Source of the DNA: Nitrososphaerota archaeon
GTDB lineage: Archaea; Thermoproteota; Nitrososphaeria; Nitrososphaerales; CADDZS01
DNA length: 64,000 nt
Direction: 5' to 3'
NCBI GenBank assembly: GCA_021325255.1
Contig: JAJPHP010000070.1
Location: 39,419-103,418 of the forward strand
Positions 14,891-25,519 of the stretch are shown here, piece after piece. The notes below the pieces were generated by a model, which was not told the DNA's origin, ran no database searches, and saw only the letters and a program-made list of their open reading frames with translations. Each line of letters begins with the position of its first letter. Positions within the stretch are counted from its first letter, which is position 1. The position numbers and the translations under genes were made by a program.

Positions 14891-15805
14891 ATGAGTCTCA
14901 CAACAACTGGTGTTTCATCAGTCATCGTAACTTATAATCCGGACCTGCGGAAGTTAGGAAGGGTAATAAGCGCCCTAAATGGCGACGTAGACTCTCTGAT
15001 TCTAGTAGATAACGCCTCAAAGAATCAAAGTCAAATTCGGCACATTACTCAAACTCATGTGAACCGCACCCATCTAATCTTTAACACATGGAACAAGGGC
15101 TTTGTAATGGCTCTGAATCAAGGGTTAAGGGAGTGCTTCGATTCTGGCGCTGGATTTGCTTTGATTTTGACACAAGATACCGTGTTGCCAAGTCAAGCTG
15201 TCCCTGAAATGTTGAAGTTCTATAACGAACATAAGGAGATGAAAATCGGAGTCATCAGCGCGCAGCTCCGTCTTGACGGAGAACAGATACCCATCACTGA
15301 CGGTTATTCGTTGGAAAGCATGGTTATGTCAACGGGGATTTTGGTTCCGAGAACTGTCTTTCAGAGAATAGGCCTGTATCGCGGGAACTTTTTCATGTAC
15401 CATGAAGACGACGAATTTTGTTTCAGGGTTAGGTCTGCAGGTTACAATATAGTGCGATTGAACTATATCCAAGGATCTCATAGCGAAGGTGACGCAAGGG
15501 TCAGGGTGATAATTCCAGCGAGGTGGAGGCGCGAAAGCGATCCTTGGCAAAGGTTCAGTCCAGTAAGGGTTCGCCTGACGACGGCTCCAGCTAGAAAGCC
15601 GCTTATGTTGTACTATATTGCAAGAAATGGGTTGTACATAGCCTTAAATGAAGACAGATCTTTCCTGCCGAATTTTGTACTCGTGACGATTACAAACCTA
15701 ATTTCTTGTCTGGCATATTACAAGCAGCCATTGAGCTCCGTAGGATTTATCGTTGCTGGAGTCGCCCATGCACTATGCGGAAGACTAGGAAAATTAGACT
15801 GCTAA
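14891..15805 (+). CDS. Glycosyltransferase family 2 (rhamnosyltransferase-like)
   Basis: 304 residues from ATG 14891; an upstream GTG at 14846 in frame is less likely because the family starts just before SSVIVTYNPDLRKL. The GT-A core shows VIVTYNPD, SLILVDNAS, NKGFVMALNQGL, and LILTQDTVL at the usual metal site, then STGILVPRTVFQRIGLY and MYHEDDEFCFRVRSAGY (the 'D.E…R' acceptor-side motif). The C-terminus has one or two weak hydrophobic segments. It would add a sugar, perhaps rhamnose, to a lipid-linked glycan at the inner membrane face. Confidence 0.85.
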   Translation: MSLTTTGVSSVIVTYNPDLRKLGRVISALNGDVDSLILVDNASKNQSQIRHITQTHVNRTHLIFNTWNKGFVMALNQGLRECFDSGAGFALILTQDTVLPSQAVPEMLKFYNEHKEMKIGVISAQLRLDGEQIPITDGYSLESMVMSTGILVPRTVFQRIGLYRGNFFMYHEDDEFCFRVRSAGYNIVRLNYIQGSHSEGDARVRVIIPARWRRESDPWQRFSPVRVRLTTAPARKPLMLYYIARNGLYIALNEDRSFLPNFVLVTITNLISCLAYYKQPLSSVGFIVAGVAHALCGRLGKLDC

Positions 15806-15927
15806 GACGAATGGTCACATTGAAAGTGGCCAACTATCTAGGCAAATGATCTAATTATCATGGTACTGGAGAGGTTTTTTTGAGGCTCATTAGATATGTT
15901 ATGTCGGCTTGTGGAGATCAGTGATCG

Positions 15928-16950
15928 ATGGCTCCGACCAATATAGGAAACAGGATTCTCAGTGTTATTCCTACGTACAATGGCTCGGAACTTATTGTAC
16001 GAGCACTCAATTCTCTGTTGATTCAAAGTCTTGCCCCAGCAGAAATAGTCGTCATTGACGATGGCTCAGACTCAGTGCCAGAGATTCCTTCGCATTTACG
16101 TGGGAAATTTCGTGTAGTCAGGAATTCCAAGAACATTGGGTTTGCCGCTACCCTAAATTTGGCACTTTCAATGGCACAAGATTACGACTTTATGCTCGTG
16201 CTTCAGGATGATATAGAATTATTGGATAAAGATTACCTCAAGAAAGCATCTGAACAATTCACTGATTCATCAATCGCGATAGTAACTGGTGCAGCACATA
16301 TTTCTAACAAATTGAGCACGACGAAGAAGTGCTTTGCCAAGCTTTGCCATATCGACTTTAAGCCGAATACGAAATGTTCGATTGCATCGTCATTTCTAAA
16401 GGCTGATTTGATGAGGGTATCGGCCATCAACGACGTGAAGGGCTTCGCATATTCTGGAAATAGACAATTGGGAAGCGAAGATCATATCTTGGGCCAGCGT
16501 TTAGCAAGCAAAGGATACAAGGTTATACTTGATCCCTCAATCGCCTACGCTGTTGATTATGCTAGGTCGGATAATTTTCTGGGGCTTACAAGAAAGGAGT
16601 GGTTGTATGGCAAATCAGTAGCGTACGGGTTGATTCAACGATCGATAGGAATTTTGCCAAGGTCGGATTGGGATCGGCTCAAAATAAACCACAGGAGATT
16701 TCAAGCAGCGATATTTGGAATTATCCTATTATCATTAGGAGCAAGTGTAGCTCTGGGCACAGTCCTTCCAGGATTGGCAAGTGTCCTAGCGGTGTATGGT
16801 TATTACGTCGCGTCTTCGCCACTTAGCGGCTTCGGCGAAAGATTCATATTCGCCATGGCCGGATTCGCCTCGGCCTTCGCCTACGGCTCGGGTCTCGTCG
16901 AAGGTGTCTTTCTCAGTACGGGTGCCCTGGTAAGACTTGCGAGGTCGTAG
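15928..16950 (+). CDS. Glycosyltransferase family 2 with C-terminal membrane helices
   Basis: 340 residues. Core motifs: LSVIPTYNGSELIVRALNSLL, IVVIDDGSD, NIGFAATLNLAL, LVLQDDIELL (metal-binding DD), and a GSEDHILGQRLASKGY acceptor motif. Two or three hydrophobic segments (about 255-330) anchor it to the membrane. 122 bases separate it from the previous glycosyltransferase. Role: one sugar-transfer step in the surface glycan made by this island; donor not known. Confidence 0.85.
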   Translation: MAPTNIGNRILSVIPTYNGSELIVRALNSLLIQSLAPAEIVVIDDGSDSVPEIPSHLRGKFRVVRNSKNIGFAATLNLALSMAQDYDFMLVLQDDIELLDKDYLKKASEQFTDSSIAIVTGAAHISNKLSTTKKCFAKLCHIDFKPNTKCSIASSFLKADLMRVSAINDVKGFAYSGNRQLGSEDHILGQRLASKGYKVILDPSIAYAVDYARSDNFLGLTRKEWLYGKSVAYGLIQRSIGILPRSDWDRLKINHRRFQAAIFGIILLSLGASVALGTVLPGLASVLAVYGYYVASSPLSGFGERFIFAMAGFASAFAYGSGLVEGVFLSTGALVRLARS

Positions 16951-17026
16951 ACATTCGCATCGCTTCAACGCACCGATGACTGAAAGTGAAATTCTCTAGT
17001 TTAGACTGGGAGCTGTGGATAATTAA

Positions 17027-18154
17027 TTGACGCAGGATCGGTCAGGCATTACTTTCTCAATTATCATCTTATCTTTCAACAGTTCCCGATTTCTGGAGAA
17101 ATGTCTCGCGTCCGTCTTTCAATCCGATTATCCTGAGTACGAAGTGATCCTAATAGACAACGGCTCAACGGATGGATCCGCCGATATTGCTTCCAAGATA
17201 GCGGGGACGCTAGGGAATTTGAGGATTCTCAAGTCCCCAGTGAACCTGGGATTTGCTGGTGGAAACAACTTGGGTGCGTCTGTTGCGGATGGAGATATCT
17301 TGGTCTTTCTCAACGTGGACACAGAAGTCGCTCCGGATTGGTTGCGCGGTTTTCAATTTCGCTTCATTGAAACCCCAAAAGTAGGCGCCCTGCAAGCTAA
17401 ACTACTTCGCCTGAGCGACCATGACATTTTTGATTCCGCGGGAGATATGGTGGACTATTTTGGCCATGGAGTATCCATCGGAGGCGATTGGAATGAGAAA
17501 GACTCTGGTCAGTACGAAAATCCATACGAAGTGTTTGCTGCAAGAGGTGCAGCATTGGCAATTAAGAGGGAAGTGTTTCAGAGGGTTGGAGGCTTTGATG
17601 AATCTTTCTTTCTTGATTATGAAGACATCGACTTGTGTTGGAGGCTAAGGCTGGCAGGATACAAAATCATGTATGAGCCGAAGTCGAGAGTTTATCATGC
17701 AGCTAGTTCTCGAGATTTCATTGATCGTTCGGGAACTCATGCCTATCATCCTATTAAAAATCGTTACATCTTGATGCTTAAGAATTACGAAATCTCGAAC
17801 TTGGCTAAGCGCATGATTCCCCTTTTAGTCTTAGTCACCCTAATGTACATCGGCGGTAGTTTTCGTCAATGCAACCCCGAATTGCTCAAGCTCGTATTCA
17901 AGGGAAACTCGTGGGTGTTTTTGAACTTGAGGAGAATTATCGCAAAGCGCAGTACCGTGCAGAGATGCATTAGGATGATACCGGACTCTCAAATTCAAAG
18001 TCATATGATTATGACTAACATAACAAGACGAGCGCGATTCTATTACCTGGCCTGGCGGATAGGCTTTCCCAAGGCAAGTTATTGGTATGCCAGTCCTGTC
18101 CTAAAGCAGATCGAAGCATCCAGGGTTAGGACAAGCGCTATTCAAGTAAAATAA
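17027..18154 (+). CDS. Glycosyltransferase family 2
   Basis: 375 residues from TTG 17027. Clear GT2 pattern: FSIIILSFNSSRFLEKCLASVF, VILIDNGSTDGS, NLGFAGGNNLGA, ILVFLNVDTEV, the acceptor-side FDESFFLDYEDIDLCWRLRLAGYKI, and a VYHAASS close of the domain. The C-terminal third (about 245-375) holds one hydrophobic segment and basic helices. Last of three rightward glycosyltransferase genes; the next gene is convergent. Confidence 0.87.
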   Translation: MTQDRSGITFSIIILSFNSSRFLEKCLASVFQSDYPEYEVILIDNGSTDGSADIASKIAGTLGNLRILKSPVNLGFAGGNNLGASVADGDILVFLNVDTEVAPDWLRGFQFRFIETPKVGALQAKLLRLSDHDIFDSAGDMVDYFGHGVSIGGDWNEKDSGQYENPYEVFAARGAALAIKREVFQRVGGFDESFFLDYEDIDLCWRLRLAGYKIMYEPKSRVYHAASSRDFIDRSGTHAYHPIKNRYILMLKNYEISNLAKRMIPLLVLVTLMYIGGSFRQCNPELLKLVFKGNSWVFLNLRRIIAKRSTVQRCIRMIPDSQIQSHMIMTNITRRARFYYLAWRIGFPKASYWYASPVLKQIEASRVRTSAIQVK

Positions 18155-18325
18155 GTAAGACGACTTCTGCCAACATATCAGGGACCGAATTCCAATATCT
18201 GAATATTTCTTGCGCCTGACTCCGCCTTCGTGTTTAATAGAATCCTTCAAATAAATCAGATCCACATACGAAATCTTTTTCGGAAAAACGTAACATAGGC
18301 ATTACGAAACGCGTACCTCACAATC

Positions 18326-19969
18326 TTATTGGAAACCCAAATAGTCTACCATGGTTAATTTGTTGCTGTAGACTACATTGGTTATAGGTTGATCGTAAAA
18401 CCACTCGCTGTAATTCATAGGTGGTGCAACATATCCCCAGACATCCCCCCAAGAGGCTCTCTGACTATCGGCAATTGTGAAAACATAAACATTCGAAGAT
18501 AAACTCTTGAATGAATATTCCAATTCTGCACTATTATTGTTATCAAGTGCATGGCTAATGTTGAGGTTATATTGCAAAGCTTGAATTGATTGGCCTTTTG
18601 TCGAATATAGTGCCATAACAGAACTCAGGATTACGTTTCCAGTGGCAATGTCAGATCTTGAAGAATAATTTCCGTACCAATTCGATACCGGTGCGTAAAG
18701 CGAGCCATCAAAGGGATATGTGCCAACTAAGCCTGTTTCATATGCTGACATTGCTCCGACGACGGATCCTGCAGAGATTAATATTATCATAACATAGGCG
18801 AAGTTTTTGGCAACCTTGCTTCTCAATTTTTCTGGGCGTCCTCGCAGCCTTGGAAAGAACACGAATAGTGTTCCCATTAGACCAAGTAGCCCAATTGCGA
18901 TATTGGCTCTGAGTGAGGCATAAGCTATAGAATTAACGGCCAAGATTCCTAATGCCGCCCACGAGCCAGCAATTCTCCAATCTCCCTTTGGAAGTATAGT
19001 TGGCTTTCTAGCCAACATCGAAACAACGCCGATTAAAGCCACGACCAACACAACTAGGCCCAGAAGGTCCTGAGTAACAATTTCAAGAGTACTGAGACGA
19101 TGAAGGTAAGGAGGCAGTGGAAGATTGTTGAGTATGGAGTTTACTGGTTGAGGAGTTAAATGCATCTCGAATGCAAGCGATTGTAAGATGGTCTGATATT
19201 CCATAGATAGAAAGTCATACACGTTAGAAATAGGTAAGCTACTTAGCACTATACTCAGGACTGAAGATTGGAAAAAGAAAACAGTAGCGATCAGAATCAT
19301 TATTGGATTGGTATGAAATGGTGATTTAGTGTGGCCTCCGTGAATTGAACCGCGTCTTGAAACTTGCGAATAGACGACCAGGCAAATAATTACGCCTAGA
19401 GAGAAAGCCGCCATTGTATAATACGTAAGACTGGTTGCTGCCAAAATTAATATGGTCGAAAAGGTCATTGCCTTGCTTCCTTTGGCAGGAGTAAACAACA
19501 GCATTAGGAGGAATCCAAAATATACCCAACCCAGAGAGGTTCGATTAATCTGCTCGATGTTATCGAACCCAAGCATGACCATTCCATAGACGAACACATA
19601 GAATAGAGAAAACCAAGTACTCCTCGTGATTCTGAATGCAAAAGTGTAGAAGCCTATCAAGAAAAGAGTGCAGAACGGAAAGAAATCTAGTGTGGCTGGG
19701 GACAAACCAGTCAATAACCCAATTTGTGTCACCAAAATACTCGGCAGTGGAAGCTTTGCATCGATCCATACATAATTCGCCCAGCCTACTAGTTGAGAAC
19801 GATCGACAGTTGCAAGATGCCCCGAGCGTGTTATCTCGGCTGCGTAAATTGCAGTGGTGACTGGAAATTTTCCGATACCTAGTTGTGTGTATGTTTCAAT
19901 TAGAAATACAATTGCGAACCCAATCATACCGAAGATAAGTGCGGTTCGCGAGGACAAGGCTCCTGCCAC
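18326..19969 (-). CDS. Multi-spanning membrane protein of the glycan island
   Basis: 547 residues from GTG 19969 with about 11-12 membrane segments and a C-terminal soluble domain (about 415-547). The extracellular loop after the first helix (KFPVTTAIYAAEITRSGHLATVDRSQ…) and the general plan resemble GT-C/PMT-like or DUF2206-like glycan proteins, which use lipid-linked sugars outside the membrane. A TATA-like stretch (TTATAACC) lies about 30 bases upstream. It may be a polymerase or transferase of the glycan; no catalytic motif is certain. Confidence 0.6.
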   Translation of the reverse strand: MAGALSSRTALIFGMIGFAIVFLIETYTQLGIGKFPVTTAIYAAEITRSGHLATVDRSQLVGWANYVWIDAKLPLPSILVTQIGLLTGLSPATLDFFPFCTLFLIGFYTFAFRITRSTWFSLFYVFVYGMVMLGFDNIEQINRTSLGWVYFGFLLMLLFTPAKGSKAMTFSTILILAATSLTYYTMAAFSLGVIICLVVYSQVSRRGSIHGGHTKSPFHTNPIMILIATVFFFQSSVLSIVLSSLPISNVYDFLSMEYQTILQSLAFEMHLTPQPVNSILNNLPLPPYLHRLSTLEIVTQDLLGLVVLVVALIGVVSMLARKPTILPKGDWRIAGSWAALGILAVNSIAYASLRANIAIGLLGLMGTLFVFFPRLRGRPEKLRSKVAKNFAYVMIILISAGSVVGAMSAYETGLVGTYPFDGSLYAPVSNWYGNYSSRSDIATGNVILSSVMALYSTKGQSIQALQYNLNISHALDNNNSAELEYSFKSLSSNVYVFTIADSQRASWGDVWGYVAPPMNYSEWFYDQPITNVVYSNKLTMVDYLGFQ

Positions 19970-20248
19970 AATCTGGTGACATCACATGACTTTAAGGTTA
20001 TAATGAGGACAACAAATCGACCAATTGCAAGACAATCAATAACTGTGCAGCATTCAACATCCGAGTAGGTCAATAACATAAGAGATCTGATGATATTTAC
20101 TGCCGGTCATTTCTTTCTGGTGAGCAAGGGTCCAGCTAGACAAATTCCATCATATCGCACGAGATGATTGTCGACTTGCAATTGGTCAGTGTACCTGAAT
20201 CAGGATGCTTGTAGCATCGTAAGATTGGTAAAGCAGATCCCTCCTCAC

Positions 20249-21121
20249 TTACCACTTAAACCATAAGCCATCACAGAGTCCTCTGAGCATCATCTTAATC
20301 TTCGTAGTTCTCTTTTTCTCATACAACAAAACTCCAAAAGCAGACCGAAAAGAATCCCACATCGCTAGCAAAGTCCAACCTGGCTCTTTGAGTCCATATC
20401 TCAGTAGCAATGAGGTTCGGTTTCTAACGATGTAATATCGACGAACGGGAGAATAATTCGAAGTTGCAATATCTTGCCAAAGAAATCGATGTCTGGTTGG
20501 AGTACCTATAGAATGGTAAAGTCGTGGCAATAAGCAAATTAGTATTTTGAACCCTCTTGCACGTGCCCTCAAGCAGTATTCTTCGTCAACTTGGTCCATG
20601 AAGAAAGCGTTAACGAATGGTCCCAACCGTTGGTAGATCGGAATCGACAACAGACTTCCAGATGTTATTACCGAAAAAGTATCACTCCAGAACCCGTTGC
20701 GCTCCAGCAATCGCGGGTAGACGGGGATTCCACTCGCAACATCAAAGAAAGCCGATCCAATAACCGCAATTCTCTCTCGATCTGGACATAGGTCATAGAT
20801 CGAAAGGAGATTCTTTGAGTAATCTTCTAAGGGAATTGAATCCTGATCAAATAACAATATCCATTTGTAATCCCGGGCAGACGCCCATTTGACGCATTGA
20901 TTCAGTGCGCCTGCGATACCTACGTTGTGATCATTCAGTATAATATCGAAGTGAAGAGATTTTGATAATTCTCGTAAGCATTCAACGGTCTCAGGTTCAG
21001 AATGGTTGTCCACAACGACAATGTGCTCAACGTTGTTCAAGATTTTAGGAATTCGCGACCTGATTCCTAAATCTGGGTTGTATGTGACAACTGCGCCACA
21101 AATAGGATGCCTGTCGTTCAA
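20249..21121 (-). CDS. Glycosyltransferase family 2 (rhamnosyltransferase family)
   Basis: 290 residues. GAVVTYNPDLGIRSRIPKIL, HIVVVDNHS, NVGIAGALNQCV, WILLFDQDSIP, SGSLLSIPIYQRLGPF and FFMDQVDEEYCLRARARGFKI match the rhamnosyltransferase type of GT2 closely. Since the island also encodes RmlA, RmlC and RmlD, dTDP-rhamnose is a likely donor. The start overlaps the stop of the upstream glycosyltransferase by 4 bases (ATGA). Confidence 0.87.
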   Translation of the reverse strand: MNDRHPICGAVVTYNPDLGIRSRIPKILNNVEHIVVVDNHSEPETVECLRELSKSLHFDIILNDHNVGIAGALNQCVKWASARDYKWILLFDQDSIPLEDYSKNLLSIYDLCPDRERIAVIGSAFFDVASGIPVYPRLLERNGFWSDTFSVITSGSLLSIPIYQRLGPFVNAFFMDQVDEEYCLRARARGFKILICLLPRLYHSIGTPTRHRFLWQDIATSNYSPVRRYYIVRNRTSLLLRYGLKEPGWTLLAMWDSFRSAFGVLLYEKKRTTKIKMMLRGLCDGLWFKW

Positions 21122-22209
21122 TCTTCATCCTCGTTGGAAAGTCCCGATCCGACATGAATTGGATATCTAGTTTGATCAGCGAGCAACGAAATCTGAACTC
21201 GTTTCCTCAGCATTTTGGTAAAGAGGTGACAACTGTCGAGAAATGCCCTTGTTCTCAATCGTCTCGAAATATTGTATGATGATTTCGAAACAACAAGCAA
21301 CCCGATAGCTCTTATGGCTTGCGCAACCACAAAAATCCATGGTGCTTCTTTGACCAAGTAGAGAAATAAATTTCTCGCAGTAAGATAATTCTTAATCTTA
21401 GAACCGCTTACAGATCCAGCATGATATATTATTGAGCTAGGAACATATATTGACTTCCATCCCGTTAATCGTGCTCTCCACGAGAGATCTACGTCATCAT
21501 AGTAGGCAAAAAAATCTTCGTCCAATAAGCCGATCTGATTTATCATACTAGTATTGATAAGCTCACAGCATCCATTGACTCCCCAGACCTCTGTCGTTTC
21601 TGAATATTGCCCTCTATCTGGCTCAAGATACCCTATTTGTCTGGCATCCCCGAAACTTTCCAAGGCAATCCCAACGGCATCGATAATGTCCGGTTGTCCC
21701 ATTTTGAGCACCTTTGGTTGTGCTAGCCCTGTTTTTGCAAAATCCATAGTCACTCTAACTAGCTCTTGTAAGAAATTCTTGCTAACTACCGTGTCATTGT
21801 TCAAGAGTAATACAAAGCTTGGGTGCAACTTCTGTCGCGCAAATTTTATCGCCTCGTTGTTCCCTTTACAGAAGCCGTAGTTTCTGGCTCCGCAAAGCAG
21901 AATCATCCTCCTTGCGGGATTGAGATTAGAGTATTCAACTGGCAAAACTGAAGTTTGAGTCTCGAGTGGAAATTGATAAACGACTATCGGCTTATTGTCT
22001 GATCTATATTGCGCATAGCTAGATCTAATTTCGATCTCACCAAGGGCATATTCTTTCAATTTTTGAATAGAATCGTCAGTTGAACCGTTATCAACGACAA
22101 TGACATCAAAGTTAGTGTAAACATTTTGGAAAACTGATTCAAGACATAGCAGAGTGTCCATTCCTCCGTTCCAGTTTAGAATTATTATTGCTACTCTTGG
22201 GTAGTACAA
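21118..22209 (-). CDS. Glycosyltransferase family 2
   Basis: 363 residues. VAIIILNWNGGMDTLLCLES, DVIVVDNGSTDDS, NYGFCKGNNEAIKFA, FVLLLNNDTVV and LDEDFFAYYDDVDLSWRARLTGWK, then IYHAGSVSGSK, are textbook GT2 features. A hydrophobic segment at about 275-300 would hold it at the membrane. First gene of a two-gene leftward unit with the rhamnosyltransferase-like gene. Its 5' side faces a long gene-free gap. Confidence 0.87.
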   Translation of the reverse strand: MYYPRVAIIILNWNGGMDTLLCLESVFQNVYTNFDVIVVDNGSTDDSIQKLKEYALGEIEIRSSYAQYRSDNKPIVVYQFPLETQTSVLPVEYSNLNPARRMILLCGARNYGFCKGNNEAIKFARQKLHPSFVLLLNNDTVVSKNFLQELVRVTMDFAKTGLAQPKVLKMGQPDIIDAVGIALESFGDARQIGYLEPDRGQYSETTEVWGVNGCCELINTSMINQIGLLDEDFFAYYDDVDLSWRARLTGWKSIYVPSSIIYHAGSVSGSKIKNYLTARNLFLYLVKEAPWIFVVAQAIRAIGLLVVSKSSYNISRRLRTRAFLDSCHLFTKMLRKRVQISLLADQTRYPIHVGSGLSNEDED

Positions 22210-22967
22210 GCTAGCAGAGTCCGAAGATTGTTCCAGCTTTAAATTGCTTGCTTAGGAAAAAAATCGCATGTTGAAGTCTGCCAAACCATGGGTGCTTATA
22301 TTTCATTAGCTTTGGTCACGACAATGAACAGAAGCATAGTCCTTCATAGCAACAGAACTGCATCATGCGCCGCTTCTTTAGAACTGCACAATTCCATTCT
22401 TATTCTTGTTAGGATTCGACCCATTGCTGATAGAAAGAACACTTTAGCACCAAATGTTATAATCTTACTGCGAACGGTTCTGTTTCATGATCTGGCTTTG
22501 ACAGTTTCCGCATTAGGTGTTAGTTCCAATGGTGGAGTCTTCAAACGTTACCGGATTCCTAGCGAGTTTATCTCACTCCTGCGTTCAATAAGACTCTCTT
22601 GTCTCTGAAGATTCCTGCCATAGTGTCATATCTTGGTATTTCATATTTCCTGAACGAAAAAGAGCTACTGCTCCAAAAGGCCACGGTGATTTTGAGCCCT
22701 AAGCATGGTAGCAATAGAAGTCTGTTGTGCTCTGTACTCTTAGCTTGTTTGAGCGAAATCAGGGCCGTGATGTTGGAACACTTGTTCCTCTGTATTTGCC
22801 ATCTACGTTCTGCTTCTGCTTAGTCTTGCGCGTCATTAAGCCTAGTTTCAAGGGTAGCAACACCCAAAGTGAAACACCCGTTGAAAACACGAACTAAAGA
22901 AACCAAACCCTGGGAACCGGTTTAACATTAGCTGAACTTTTGTATGTAGCTGGCGTAAGACGAATGC
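22210..22967. other. Long gap in the glycan island, probable decayed DNA
   Basis: 758 bases between divergent genes. Short open frames exist on the plus strand (22288-22608, 22599-22823) but look like chance. On the minus strand, short coding-looking pieces appear in changing frames and are broken by stops, so a decayed gene is possible. No family could be named. It should also contain the two divergent promoters. Confidence 0.4.
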
Positions 22968-23869
22968 GTGAGCATCGCCTACAAGATCGGCAAATATGTT
23001 CCAAGATTGTTTAAGCCGATTGCGAAGAGGCTGTATGTATCTACTTATCTTCGATTTATGCAGCCTTCAGGAACTTTCCACGGTATTCCTTTGCCCCCAA
23101 AGACCCTTGCGTCTGAAGTCGGCGGAGGTAATTTCATGAAGATCGGCAAAGGATCTGTCGATCTCTTGGTTAGTTTGGGAGGGCTTCAGTCATTTCACCA
23201 CGTACTTGATGTTGGTTGTGGAATCGGAATAGTTGCCATCCCACTTTCTGCTTTCCTGGATAAGAACGGATCCTATGAGGGATTTGACATTGATGAACTC
23301 ATGGTAAAATGGTGCCAAACATACATAACGTCAAGATATCCCAATTTCAATTTTAGAGTCGCTGGTTTAAGAGCAGGAGACAGCCCAATAGAGGGTAACC
23401 CTTCGATCTGGACATTCCCATATAAGAGTGAATCATTTGATTTAGTGTTTCTGTTCTCAGTCTTCACGCATATGTTTCCCAATGAAACCGAGAATTACCT
23501 TTCGGAGATCAATCGAGTTTTGAAATCAGGAGGGAAAGTGCTTGCGACTTTCTGATTAATGAAGAAACGCAGAGACTGTTGGAGCAAGGCAAATCCACGC
23601 AACCATTCGACAATTCAACACTCGATTACTATGTTGGCTTTCCCAGCGACCCGAGAAAATCCATAGGATACAACGAGGATTATATAAGGCGACTCTATCA
23701 GAACCTCGATTTTGAGTTAATCGAGCCAGTTAGATTTGGCACTTGGCGTCGTCTTGGAAGTGATTCATCGAATTATCAAGACATGATTGTTACGAAGAAA
23801 AAGTGGAACATTCGAAAGTATGTCATCATTCTCCGACTATTAGATTACGATAGCGCCCGACAAGGATGA
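22968..23869 (+). pseudogene. SAM-dependent methyltransferase broken by a frameshift
   Basis: The first frame (22968-23555) has a class I methyltransferase: HVLDVGCGIGIVAIPL (motif I), GFDIDELMVKWC, FDLVFLFSVFTHM and INRVLKSGGKVLATF, then a stop at 23553. The natural continuation lies one frame over: FLINEETQRLLEQGKS, then DYYVGFPSDP, IGYNEDYIRRLYQNLDFELIEPVRFG and QDMIVTKKKW, up to 23869. Such proteins normally run through both parts as one chain of about 270-290 residues. It is either a recent pseudogene or a sequence error near 23550. The end overlaps the convergent flippase gene by 44 bases. Confidence 0.75.
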
Positions 23870-25379
23870 AAAGATAACGGACAATCTTTACCTCGTCGAA
23901 CAGTCCTCGCAACTCAATTAGATCATTCGTCGTAAGTGCCTTCGTCCATCCCAAGATTGGGATGAGGATAAGGATGAAAAGTATCGTGCCGACGAATAAG
24001 GTGACAAAGGGATTAAGGTTAAGGAGTGATAAGGGATAAATCACAGCGGCGCTCACACCCGAACCAAAATAAATTCGCAACAGCGAGCGTCCATGCAGTC
24101 TTTCCTTGACAAGATCATACACAAACCCTAATGAGATAACAAGTGCAACTGTTTGCCCTAATGCTGTACCGATTATGACTCCAAAGACACCTGTATAGGC
24201 TACTAAGACCACCGAAGCCGCGATAGAAACTATTGTGCTCAGCGCCGCGGCCAAGAAAGCTTTCCTAGTTTCACCAACACCATTAAGAAATGGCCCGCAC
24301 GAAACATGGCCTACACCCGCCAACAAATTTAGGCCTGCAAGATACACGAGGTAATTCCCGGCGAACTGGTAAGCGTTTCCATATATTGCAGAGACCAGTG
24401 GTGTCGCGAGTGACATTATCAACACCGTTATCGGGATAATAAAGAGGGCCGAGTATTTCACAGATTGTTTGAAAGCTTGGCCTAGACTCGAAGTCCCTCC
24501 GTTTACTGTCTTGCTGAACAACGGAAACAATGCCGTGGAAAGTGGATAGGTGAATAATGTGACGAGCGCAGCAATGTTAGAGGCGGCGCTGTACCAGCCT
24601 ATCTCCCTGTTAGAAACTACATAAACCAAAATAGTGTATTGAAGCGGCGTGATAGCACTCAGAACTACATTTGAAAAGAAGACTGGGGGGGCGTAACTGA
24701 TGGTAGTGCGAACATACTCTTCGATATTTCTTGGAATAAAGCTCATATTTTCTGAAACTAAGAGGAAAAAGGAAACTACTCCCGCAGTAATAAGCCCAAT
24801 TGTGTAACCCGCAACTGCTCCTAGCACAGCGTAACCGACTAGAATGAAAACAACGGATATCGCAAGTCTTGCGGCTGCGTTGATAATTTGAAGAATTGCT
24901 GCCTTGCCGAATGAGTGAAAACCGACAAAAGCTGCATTAGCATTATTGAATAGGACCTGTCCTACTACGGCGAGAAGGGCCACCTGTATTATTATCCCGC
25001 CACTAAGTTCAGGTCTATGTAAGAGGTTTGAAATTGAATTTGTGAATTGTATGATTAGGGCAAACAGAGCTATGCTAGCTGCACCATGGAGAACCAAAAT
25101 AGTGTAGCTGAATGCTACAGCTTTCTTTTCATTTCCTTCCGATGTGTACTTGGCTGCATATCTTGTGATTGTCGAGGATACGCCCCACTGTAAGAAAAGG
25201 TAACCGTATGCCGGAACAACCAATACTACGGTATATAGGCCGTATCCATCCGGACCCAATAGTCTCCCGATAATTATTGACGCAATCGCAAGAACTACAG
25301 TTGACACTAAATTTCCAATAAATAGATCGTATGTTCCCTTGCTGATTGAGGCTTTACGGCCCCCTCCTGTGATTTGCAT
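23826..25379 (-). CDS. MOP-superfamily polysaccharide flippase (Wzx-like)
   Basis: 517 residues with about 14 membrane helices. The N-terminus KGTYDLFIGNLVSTVVLAIASIIIGRLLGPDGYGLYTVVL is the hallmark of MOP exporters, where GR.LGP..YG.Y is conserved. Length fits the family (about 480-520). It would flip a lipid-linked oligosaccharide across the membrane for transfer to surface proteins. It lies 140 bases after rmlA and on the same strand, so it may be read with the rhamnose genes. Confidence 0.88.
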   Translation of the reverse strand: MQITGGGRKASISKGTYDLFIGNLVSTVVLAIASIIIGRLLGPDGYGLYTVVLVVPAYGYLFLQWGVSSTITRYAAKYTSEGNEKKAVAFSYTILVLHGAASIALFALIIQFTNSISNLLHRPELSGGIIIQVALLAVVGQVLFNNANAAFVGFHSFGKAAILQIINAAARLAISVVFILVGYAVLGAVAGYTIGLITAGVVSFFLLVSENMSFIPRNIEEYVRTTISYAPPVFFSNVVLSAITPLQYTILVYVVSNREIGWYSAASNIAALVTLFTYPLSTALFPLFSKTVNGGTSSLGQAFKQSVKYSALFIIPITVLIMSLATPLVSAIYGNAYQFAGNYLVYLAGLNLLAGVGHVSCGPFLNGVGETRKAFLAAALSTIVSIAASVVLVAYTGVFGVIIGTALGQTVALVISLGFVYDLVKERLHGRSLLRIYFGSGVSAAVIYPLSLLNLNPFVTLFVGTILFILILIPILGWTKALTTNDLIELRGLFDEVKIVRYLFILVGRYRNLIVGE

Positions 25380-25519
25380 AATCTATTGCTTCATTTTCAT
25401 TGGCATTTTGGTTTCGGTCTTAAATTGCATTTAGAAGAGATACAAGCCCCTAAGTGAGACATAATCCAGAGTTTGGCAGGGCCATCAAACAAATATGTGA
25501 TGGTAATCAGACAATTCCA

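Noticed and set aside
22288..22823. Two plus-strand ORFs in the glycan island gap
   Set aside because: No family-like pattern; the opposite strand has at least as much coding character in pieces, so these are probably chance.
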